Assembly (NCBI GenBank): GCA_005791325.1
Contig: SXXA01000112.1
Span: 1-5,212, forward strand
DNA: 5,212 nucleotides
Reading direction: 5' to 3'
From: Actinomycetota bacterium
GTDB taxonomy: Bacteria > Margulisbacteria > Marinamargulisbacteria > SXXA01
The translations under genes and the position numbers were made by a program. The notes below the pieces were generated by a model. The model was given only the letters and a program-made list of their open reading frames with translations, did not search any database and was not told the DNA's origin. The stretch's first letter is position 1; every line of letters begins with the position of its first letter. Positions 1-5,212 of this stretch are shown in pieces.

Positions 1-151
1 ACCCCGCATTAACGGTTGGCAACACCCCCACCCAATCCCCACCATTCCCAACCCCTTCATTAAAGTAAATTAACCAAACCAAAAACAAACAGGCTACCAA
101 TGAGCCGATTAATCCTGCCCCTATAATTTGCTTTGTAACACGATCCATCAT
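1..151 (-). CDS. Unrecognised membrane-anchored protein, N-terminal 50 residues (3' end outside window)
   Basis: I do not recognise this protein. The frame opens at the ATG at 151, which shares four bases (ATGA) with the polA stop, and stays open to the left edge. A second ATG follows at 148. GGAAGGA lies six bases upstream of the first ATG, which strongly supports real translation. The product begins MMDRVTKQ, with Arg4 and Lys7, followed by an uninterrupted hydrophobic segment at about 9-30 (IIGAGLIGSLVACLFLVWLI, then YF). This looks like a transmembrane helix with the N-terminus inside. The next part is glycine-rich (NEGVGNGGDWVGVLPTVNAG). The visible part could be the first helix of a multi-pass protein or the anchor of a single-pass one. 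It is not CoaE or Fpg, common polA neighbours, because neither hydrophobic start nor sequence fits them. Co-transcription with polA is likely from the overlap, but says little about function. Confidence 0.72.
   Translation of the reverse strand, partial: MMDRVTKQIIGAGLIGSLVACLFLVWLIYFNEGVGNGGDWVGVLPTVNAG
25..55 (-). other. Putative G-quadruplex motif in the coding strand of the last ORF
   Basis: On the minus strand, in transcription order, five G-runs of 4, 3, 4, 3 and 5 bases are separated by loops of 2, 6, 3 and 1 bases. This satisfies the usual G3+N1-7 pattern with one spare run. It lies at codons 33-43 of the ORF following polA, so it would be present in the mRNA as well as in the non-template DNA. 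Runs of GGG glycine codons and TGG explain much of it. Folding has not been tested. Confidence 0.45.
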
Positions 152-2817
152 GACACATCCTTCCAATTTTTACCCACCGCCAAGTCAACCACCAATGGTA
201 CCCGCCACTCCCCAACACCTTCCATTTCCTGTTTCACTAATTGGCTTATTTTCTCTACCTCCGACTCGACACAATCAATCACCAACTCATCATGAACTTG
301 TATCGTTAACCGGCTCTGATACCCCCCCTCTTTAAATAAACGATGAATTCGAACCATGGCCATTTTAATTAAATCAGCCGCCGTTCCTTGTACCCTTGAA
401 TTAATCGCTGTTCTTTCTGCAAACTGCCTTAAACTCACATTCTTGCTATGAATATCAGGCAAGGGCCGTATTCGACCAAACTCTGTCCATACACACCCAT
501 TTTTTTTGGCCATTTCGATGGTTTGAGTCATAAACGACTTAACACCCGGAAATTCAGAAAAATACGCATCAATCATTTGTTGGGCGTCCGCTCGTGATAA
601 GCCCGTATTATTCGCCAACCCAAATGCTGATATACCATAAATAATTCCAAAGTTAACAGCTTTTGCTTGGTACCGTTGTGCCGATGTGACCTCATCCAAT
701 GCCACATTAAACAATCGACTTGCTGTTAATCGGTGTACGTCCATACCCTCGTGAAAAGCCCCAATTAATGCGGGATCTTCGCTTAAATGAGCCATTAACC
801 TTAATTCAATTTGTGAATAATCGGCTGATAGTATAAAGCCATTCGAAAAGGCCGATACAAATGCTCCCCGTATGGCCATGCCTTCTGGATCTTTTATTGG
901 AATGTTTTGCAGGTTTGGCTTGGTAGAAGATAGTCGACCCGTAATCGCCCCTACCGGATTAAAATGGGTGTGTAATCGGTTGGTAACTGGGCTAACCAAT
1001 TCTGGCAATGCCACAATGTAGGTGTTCATCAATTTTTCTAGTTTGCGATAGGTAAGTAGCACATCGCAAATAGGGTACTCACCTGCCAATTGAGTTAATA
1101 CCTCTGAATTGGTGGAATGACCTGTTTTGGTTGATTTTAAGCTGGGTATTCCCAATTCTTGGTACAACACAACCCCCAATTGTTTGGTGGAATTAATATT
1201 AAATTCATGGCCAGCCAATTCATAAATAGATGTTTTCAGCGTCTCCAATCGCTGGGAATAGGCTTTTTTTAATGAATCTAATACGGTTAAGTCCAAACCC
1301 ACTCCCGCCAACTCCATGTCGACCAATACTTGCTGTAATGGCAATTCTGTTTTATAAAACAATGACTTGGCTGTTGAGGCTTTCAATGGTTCTAATAAAT
1401 GATCCTTTAACTGAATAGTGGCATCCGCATCGGCCCCAGCATATTGACACAACACATCGGGGGGCAACGAAGCAATAGGGCCTGACAGGTCCTCAAATAA
1501 GGTCATCCCCATTCCTAATTCACGCTTGGCCATTTCTTTAAGCCCTACCGACTCCGTTGGGTTCAACAAAAAACCAGCCAACATACTATCGAATTGAATG
1601 CCGCTGACCGGAACACCGTGTTGGGCCATAATGGCCATATCAAACTTGCCATTATGTGTATATTTGGGGATGGTAGGATCAGAGAAATATGGGGCCAATA
1701 GGGCCAACATACCTGATTCGTTGGGGGTAGACTGCGAAAATAAGGATAATTGTGAAAAACCCGAATGAATGGGGATCACCAAGGCATGGTGGGGTCGATA
1801 GGCAATTGAAACCGCCACCAATGTGGCATCAATGGGGTTTAATCCAGTTGTTTCAACATCAAATGCAAATCCATGTTTAAGGGCCGACAAATGGGGCGAT
1901 AAGGCATCAATTGAATCGATCCATTGATAGTCTCCCAATGGTTTGGTCAAGGCAACGGGGGTGATACCCACCCGTTTGGCCAAACTGGTAAACTCATACT
2001 TTAAAAATAAATCGCCCCACTGCTGTGGGGTGAGCTTCGAGATATATTTTGTGACATCCCCCTCAATCGGAACGTCACACTGAATGGTGGCTAATTGTTG
2101 GCTTAAATACGCTTTTTCTTTTCCACTCTCTAATTTTTTTTGAACATGTAGCGGGGTAATATGAGCCAGTTGGTGATAAATCGCATTTAATGACCCATGC
2201 TTCATCATTAATGACAATGCCGTTTTTTCCCCAATTCCAGGAACACCCGGAATGTTGTCCGATGTATCACCTTGCAAGGCTTTTAAATCAATGAGTTGAA
2301 TTGGGGTTAATCCATATCGATGTTGAATCACATCCGGTGTAATGACATCCAAATCCGATACGCCACGTTTGGTGATCATCACCGATACCAATGGCCCCAC
2401 CAATTGGTAAGCATCCCGATCACCCGTTAAAATGGTGCAGGGTATTTGTTGCTGTGAAAACATGCGTGACATGCTTCCCAACAAATCATCCGCCTCCCAG
2501 CCTGCCATGGACAGGGTTTCAACGCCCAACTCAGCTAAAAAATTAGTTAATAATTCAAATTGAGGAATGAGGCGCTCGGGAGGGTCCGAACGGGTTCCCT
2601 TATATTCATCAAATAAATGATGCCGAAATGTGGGTTCCTTTCGATCAAAACAAACCAATACATGGGTTGGCTGAATCCGTTCAATTGCGCCCAATAAAAA
2701 AGAGGCGAATCCATACACTGCATTAATGGGTTGTTCTTGCCAAGTTAGGGTATCGGGTACTGAATAATACGCCCGAAAGGTGAGGGAATGCCCATCAATT
2801 AATAAGGCCGATGCCAT
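148..2817 (-). CDS. polA: DNA polymerase I with 5' nuclease, 3'-5' exonuclease and polymerase domains
   Basis: Pol I fills gaps and removes RNA primers during lagging-strand maturation and excision repair. At 889 residues it is a full-length three-domain enzyme. 5' nuclease, about 1-290: LLIDGHS with Asp8, FDRKEPTFR (57-65), EYKGTR (71-76), EADD (108-111), TGDRDAYQLV (131-140) and the helix-hairpin segment GDTSDNIPGVPGIGEKTA (183-200). 3'-5' exonuclease, about 300-490: DVET (320-323), HNGKFD (388-393) and YAGAD (459-463), so all three metal-site motifs are kept and proofreading should work. Polymerase, about 495-889: TGRLSSTKPNLQNIP (626-640), motif A DYSQIELR with Asp666, the O-helix with Arg715, Lys719, Phe723 and Tyr727, QGTAAD (810-815) and motif C VHDE (841-844). 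Phe723 is the residue type found in enzymes that discriminate against dideoxynucleotides. Two unusual residues are Tyr716 (normally the second Arg of RRxAK) and Arg808 (usually Pro in NxPxQG). The start overlaps the ndk stop by one base and has no Shine-Dalgarno at normal spacing. Confidence 0.98.
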   Translation of the reverse strand: MASALLIDGHSLTFRAYYSVPDTLTWQEQPINAVYGFASFLLGAIERIQPTHVLVCFDRKEPTFRHHLFDEYKGTRSDPPERLIPQFELLTNFLAELGVETLSMAGWEADDLLGSMSRMFSQQQIPCTILTGDRDAYQLVGPLVSVMITKRGVSDLDVITPDVIQHRYGLTPIQLIDLKALQGDTSDNIPGVPGIGEKTALSLMMKHGSLNAIYHQLAHITPLHVQKKLESGKEKAYLSQQLATIQCDVPIEGDVTKYISKLTPQQWGDLFLKYEFTSLAKRVGITPVALTKPLGDYQWIDSIDALSPHLSALKHGFAFDVETTGLNPIDATLVAVSIAYRPHHALVIPIHSGFSQLSLFSQSTPNESGMLALLAPYFSDPTIPKYTHNGKFDMAIMAQHGVPVSGIQFDSMLAGFLLNPTESVGLKEMAKRELGMGMTLFEDLSGPIASLPPDVLCQYAGADADATIQLKDHLLEPLKASTAKSLFYKTELPLQQVLVDMELAGVGLDLTVLDSLKKAYSQRLETLKTSIYELAGHEFNINSTKQLGVVLYQELGIPSLKSTKTGHSTNSEVLTQLAGEYPICDVLLTYRKLEKLMNTYIVALPELVSPVTNRLHTHFNPVGAITGRLSSTKPNLQNIPIKDPEGMAIRGAFVSAFSNGFILSADYSQIELRLMAHLSEDPALIGAFHEGMDVHRLTASRLFNVALDEVTSAQRYQAKAVNFGIIYGISAFGLANNTGLSRADAQQMIDAYFSEFPGVKSFMTQTIEMAKKNGCVWTEFGRIRPLPDIHSKNVSLRQFAERTAINSRVQGTAADLIKMAMVRIHRLFKEGGYQSRLTIQVHDELVIDCVESEVEKISQLVKQEMEGVGEWRVPLVVDLAVGKNWKDVS
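158..164 (-). promoter_or_regulatory. Ribosome binding site of the ORF after polA
   Basis: GGAAGGA on the minus strand lies six bases before the ATG at 151 and nine before the ATG at 148. It is inside the last codons of polA (Trp-Lys-Asp). The spacing fits the first ATG better and is the main evidence, beyond the open frame, that the downstream ORF is a gene. Confidence 0.75.
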
Positions 2818-2819
2818 TA
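2815..2819 (-). promoter_or_regulatory. TAATG stop-start junction between ndk and polA
   Basis: The ndk TAA (2817-2819) and the polA ATG (2815-2817) share one base. The bases just upstream read ATTTTCTTTTA, with no purine-rich Shine-Dalgarno at normal distance; the nearest purine stretch, GAGGGAAA, is more than 12 bases away. Together these point to termination-reinitiation by ribosomes finishing ndk, which would keep polA translation tied to, and probably below, that of ndk. The coupling is inferred from the sequence. Confidence 0.7.
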
Positions 2820-3212
2820 AAAGAAAATGGCGATTTCCCTCGCCGCACTCTCAATACTATCCGATGCATGAATGATATTTTCGGAAATGGAAGTGGCATA
2901 ATCCCCACGAATCGTCCCTGGCAAAGCCACTGCCGGATTGGTTGACCCCACCATCAATCTTACAATCGATACCACATCGTCTCCCGACACAATCATTACG
3001 ACAACCGGTCCAGAAATAATGTAGTCTATTAATGATTGAAAGAATGGTTTTCCGATATGATCTTGGTAATGGTGAGCCGCAATCTCGGGGGTAAGGGTGG
3101 TTAGTTTCATCTCATCAATTCGAATACCACGTCGTTCAAAACGGGCCATAATCTCGCCAGCCAACCCCCTGCGTAATACCTCTGGCTTTAAAATAATTAA
3201 ACTGCGTTGCAT
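2817..3212 (-). CDS. ndk: Nucleoside diphosphate kinase
   Basis: Ndk moves the gamma phosphate of ATP onto NDPs and dNDPs through a phosphohistidine intermediate, supplying NTPs and dNTPs. The 131 residues form one complete NDK domain, slightly shorter than the 143-residue E. coli enzyme. Visible active-site residues, by family alignment: Lys9 (in IILKPE), Arg85, Thr91 (in STNPA), Arg102 (in GTIRGDY), Asn112 and the phosphorylated His115 in NIIHASDSI, which fits the PROSITE-type signature N-x-x-H-[GA]-S-D. HIGKPFF (52-58) and SGPVV (67-71) are also typical. The usual KPD near the N-terminus is KPE, a conservative change. The ATG at 3212 has GGAGG seven bases upstream, within the last codons of argH. 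The TAA stop shares one base with the polA ATG (TAATG). Its position next to polA suits a role in dNTP supply, although ndk is a general housekeeping enzyme and the pairing may be incidental. Confidence 0.98.
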   Translation of the reverse strand: MQRSLIILKPEVLRRGLAGEIMARFERRGIRIDEMKLTTLTPEIAAHHYQDHIGKPFFQSLIDYIISGPVVVMIVSGDDVVSIVRLMVGSTNPAVALPGTIRGDYATSISENIIHASDSIESAAREIAIFF

Positions 3213-3215
3213 ATA

Positions 3216-4592
3216 TTATCCTCCGTATATTCTAATTAAATGATTAAGACGATCCCGAATCTGATTGGGGGCGGTTCCCCCCAGCACATTTTTGCTCGAC
3301 ACCGCACTACCCATGGTTAAATGGGCCAATATTCCCTCTGGTATCAAAGGGGACACTGATTTTAGTTGTGTTGCGGATAAATCAGCAAGGGTTTTTCCTT
3401 CACGATCTGCCAAGGCCACCAATTTCCCTGTTAGCTCGTGGGCATCACGAAATGGCACCCCTTCTTTTACCAATAAATCGGCCAATTCTGTTGCCAATAA
3501 TTGCCCCTTTTGCATGTGGGCTTCAATGGCATGGGGATGAAACACCACAGTTTGCAACATTCCCTCCATACAACCCAATGCTTGCATGAGTGTATCAACG
3601 GCATCAAACACAATTCCTTTGTCCTCTTGAAAATCACGATTGTAGGCCAACGGCAACCCCTTTATTACCGATGCCAAGGTTAGCCAAGCCGAATTAACCC
3701 GACTGGTTTTTCCTCGGATTAATTCGGCAATATCGGGGTTTTTTTTCTGGGGCATAAGCGAGCTACCCGTGGTGTAGGAATCCCCAATTGTTATCATCCC
3801 AATCAGGGGGCTACTCCATAACACAAGCTCATCACTCAATCGACTTAAATGAACCATACAAGCACCTGCCATGGCCAATAAATCAAGTAAAAAGTCGCGG
3901 TCTGATACGGCATCGATACTGTTATCGGTAACACGGGTGAACCCCAATTCACGCGCAACAAACTCACGATCAATCGGAAACCCCGATCCCACCACTGCCC
4001 CTGAACCAAGTGGGCAACAATCGGCAGATACACGCGCATGCTCCAAACGCGTTAGATCTCGTTCAAACATGCTGACATAGGCTAACAAATGATGAGATAA
4101 CAGGGTGGGTTGGGCCGGTTGAAAATGTGTAAAAGCCGGAAATAATTGATGTTCATAACGAAGTGCTAATTGTAATAATGATCGAATACAACCCACAACG
4201 CCCTCTTTTAATGGGTCAATGGTATCCAATACCCACAATCGCATACCTGTGGCCACTTGGTCATTGCGTGATTTGCCGGTATGCATTTTTTTGCCAATAG
4301 ACCCCACTTTTTGAACCACCAATCGCTCAACCAAACTATGCACATCTTCATCATCATCCATTAAGCCCGCTACATTATCATCCATTTCTTGCTTAACGGC
4401 GATTAGGGCCGTGTCCAAAGCGACCCATTCTTCTTCGGTCAAGACACCCACTTGGTTTAATCCCTTGGCATGAGCCCGATTCAAGGCAATATCATAGGGA
4501 TATAACCGTTGATCAATCTCAATTGAAAAACTAAACGCTTTGGCAATCTGATCCAACCCACCTTCAAATCGACCACCCCATAATCTACTCAT
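3216..4592 (-). CDS. argH: Argininosuccinate lyase
   Basis: ArgH splits argininosuccinate into arginine and fumarate, the last step of arginine biosynthesis; the family acts as a cytoplasmic homotetramer. The 458-residue product has the usual family length. It starts with the typical MSRLWGGRF, then shows HTGKSRNDQ (104-112), THFQPAQP (155-162, with the conserved His156), DNSIDAVSDRDF (223-234), the fumarate-lyase signature GSSLMPQKKNPD (276-287, on the mobile catalytic loop that carries the catalytic serine), YNRDFQEDKG (317-326) and a terminal GGTAPNQI segment. I chose the ATG at 4592 because AAGGAG lies 5 bases upstream and the family N-terminus begins there. A TTG at 4607 would add five residues (MKGVA) that include the Shine-Dalgarno sequence. 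The start overlaps the argB stop by 8 bp, and the stop is 3 bp before ndk. Neither argG nor any other arg gene is in the window. No catalytic residue appears to be missing. Confidence 0.98.
   Translation of the reverse strand: MSRLWGGRFEGGLDQIAKAFSFSIEIDQRLYPYDIALNRAHAKGLNQVGVLTEEEWVALDTALIAVKQEMDDNVAGLMDDDEDVHSLVERLVVQKVGSIGKKMHTGKSRNDQVATGMRLWVLDTIDPLKEGVVGCIRSLLQLALRYEHQLFPAFTHFQPAQPTLLSHHLLAYVSMFERDLTRLEHARVSADCCPLGSGAVVGSGFPIDREFVARELGFTRVTDNSIDAVSDRDFLLDLLAMAGACMVHLSRLSDELVLWSSPLIGMITIGDSYTTGSSLMPQKKNPDIAELIRGKTSRVNSAWLTLASVIKGLPLAYNRDFQEDKGIVFDAVDTLMQALGCMEGMLQTVVFHPHAIEAHMQKGQLLATELADLLVKEGVPFRDAHELTGKLVALADREGKTLADLSATQLKSVSPLIPEGILAHLTMGSAVSSKNVLGGTAPNQIRDRLNHLIRIYGG
3219..3224 (-). 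promoter_or_regulatory. Ribosome binding site of ndk, in the last two codons of argH
   Basis: GGAGGA on the minus strand encodes the C-terminal Gly-Gly of ArgH. Its GGAGG core is seven bases from the ndk ATG at 3212. It is the strongest Shine-Dalgarno match in the window, which fits a highly expressed housekeeping gene; that expression level is inference. Confidence 0.85.
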
Positions 4593-5212
4593 TGCCACTC
4601 CTTTCAATCATGGTGCCAATTCCGGAGTCCGTAAATAATTCCATTAGTACCGAATGGGGAATCGACCCGTTAATAAAATGAACCGCTTCAACCCCCCGAT
4701 TAAGGGTTGCAATGGCACTCTGCAACTTGGGTTTCATTCCCCCTTTGACGTCTGGGTGGGTTAATAATGTAACGGCTTCTAGGTTGTTTAATCGTTTTAC
4801 AACCTGACCGTCAATCAATAGCCCGTCTACATCGGTTAATACCATTAATTTCGTAGCATTGAGTGAACATGCAATTGATTCAGCCATGGGATCAGCATTA
4901 ATATTGAACGTATTTCCTTCGTCATCAGCTGCTACTGACGCAATAACCGGAATAAACCCAGCTTGGGTTAATGTGATTAATAGATGGGGGTCAACGGACT
5001 TAATCTCACCAACCCAACCCAAATGAGTTTGGTTGGGATGGGGGGTGGCCAATGCCAATTGTGCATCTTTGCCGGATATGCCCACGGCACGCCCGCCCCA
5101 TTGATTGATCAGGGTAACCAGTTGTCGATTCACATTTCCCGACAACACCATTTCCACTATTTCCATGGTTGCGTCATTTGTAACCAGAAGCCCATCCACA
5201 AAGTGGGATGAA
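4585..5212 (-). CDS. argB: N-acetylglutamate kinase, C-terminal part (5' end outside window)
   Basis: ArgB phosphorylates N-acetyl-L-glutamate with ATP, the second step of arginine biosynthesis in the cytoplasm. The reading frame is open to the right edge, and 208 residues are visible. The first visible residues, SSHFVDGLLVTND, match the family's internal F-VDG-RVTD segment, so the GTG in it (5197-5199) is not a real start. About 75-80 N-terminal residues, including the first glycine-rich nucleotide-binding motifs, lie outside. Family motifs seen, numbered from the window edge: TMEIVEMVL (about 15-23), SGKD (46-49), VGEIKSVDP, NINAD (103-107, whose Asp matches the catalytic Asp162 of E. coli), LTDVDGL (125-131), KGGMKPK (156-162, whose last Lys matches the conserved ATP-site Lys217 of E. 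coli), and the terminal LFTDSGIGTM. The usual NxNADxxAGxIA is NINADPMAESIA here, a small variation. The stop overlaps the argH start by 8 bp. Whether it has the N-terminal helix linked to arginine feedback inhibition cannot be judged from the visible part. Confidence 0.96.
   Translation of the reverse strand, partial: SSHFVDGLLVTNDATMEIVEMVLSGNVNRQLVTLINQWGGRAVGISGKDAQLALATPHPNQTHLGWVGEIKSVDPHLLITLTQAGFIPVIASVAADDEGNTFNINADPMAESIACSLNATKLMVLTDVDGLLIDGQVVKRLNNLEAVTLLTHPDVKGGMKPKLQSAIATLNRGVEAVHFINGSIPHSVLMELFTDSGIGTMIERSGNE
4598..4603 (-). promoter_or_regulatory. Ribosome binding site of argH, inside argB
   Basis: AAGGAG on the minus strand, followed by five bases (TGGCA) and the ATG at 4592. 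It lies inside the last codons of argB, and the argH start overlaps the argB stop (TAG, 4585-4587) by 8 bp. The site decides the argH start in favour of the ATG over the in-frame TTG at 4607, which precedes it. The arrangement suggests coupled translation of the two arginine genes. Confidence 0.85.

Noticed and set aside
89..100. Lipobox LVAC (Cys21) in the ORF after polA, suggesting a lipoprotein
   Set aside because: The motif matches in form, but nine strongly hydrophobic residues follow the cysteine, where lipoproteins are usually polar, so a transmembrane helix is more likely.
122..127. TATAAT on the plus strand as a promoter -10 box
   Set aside because: There is no credible -35 element at proper spacing and no plus-strand gene downstream.
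3267..3282. GGGGG-CGGTT-CCCCC hairpin near the end of argH, as a terminator or attenuator
   Set aside because: It encodes the conserved Gly-Gly-Thr-Ala-Pro segment, has no following T-run on the coding strand and lies inside the gene, so chance from codon use is the simpler explanation.
3845..4039. 64-codon minus-strand ORF inside argH in another frame
   Set aside because: It is fully covered by the conserved argH frame, lacks a ribosome binding site and resembles no family.
3265..4080. Plus-strand ORFs of 60-91 codons opposite argH
   Set aside because: They are antisense shadows of a conserved gene, with no supporting start signals or recognisable products. The same applies to plus-strand frames at 150-335, 1230-1418 and 4984-5211.
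4593..4607. Longer argH start at the TTG at 4607, adding MKGVA
   Set aside because: The extension includes the AAGGAG ribosome binding site of the ATG at 4592, and the family N-terminus (MSRLWGGRF) begins at that ATG.
5197..5199. GTG at 5199 as the argB start
   Set aside because: It lies within the conserved internal F-VDG motif, and the frame is open upstream to the window edge, so it is an internal valine codon.

Overview
The window is a gene-dense piece of a bacterial chromosome with every gene on the minus strand. In transcription order (right to left) it holds the 3' part of argB (N-acetylglutamate kinase), a complete argH (argininosuccinate lyase), a complete ndk (nucleoside diphosphate kinase), a complete polA (DNA polymerase I), and the first 50 codons of an unrecognised membrane-anchored protein that runs off the left edge.

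The five genes are packed like a single operon. argB and argH overlap by 8 bp, argH and ndk are 3 bp apart, ndk and polA overlap by 1 bp (TAATG), and polA and the last ORF overlap by 4 bp (ATGA). Good Shine-Dalgarno sequences precede argH, ndk and the last ORF, each lying inside the end of the preceding gene. polA has none at normal spacing and probably depends on coupling to ndk. I see no promoter, terminator, RNA gene, mobile element, CRISPR array or gene-free stretch; the largest non-coding interval is 3 bp. The operon promoter should lie beyond the right edge.

Functionally the unit joins two arginine-biosynthesis enzymes (step two and the final step) to two DNA-metabolism enzymes: Ndk balances NTP and dNTP pools, and Pol I consumes dNTPs in gap filling and repair. 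All catalytic motifs I can check are intact, including the 3'-5' proofreading site of Pol I, so these look like working housekeeping genes. The main protein oddity is a tyrosine at the second arginine position of the polymerase O-helix.

The organism is a bacterium of moderate GC content with AUG starts and AGGAG-type ribosome binding sites. The coding strand favours G and T, with many GGG glycine and TTG/TTA leucine codons. I cannot place the phylum from this window. The gene order argB-argH-ndk-polA is not one I recognise from well-studied model bacteria, which hints at a less-studied lineage, but this is inference. I found no convincing evidence of a new defence, mobile or regulatory system; the findings listed are modest.
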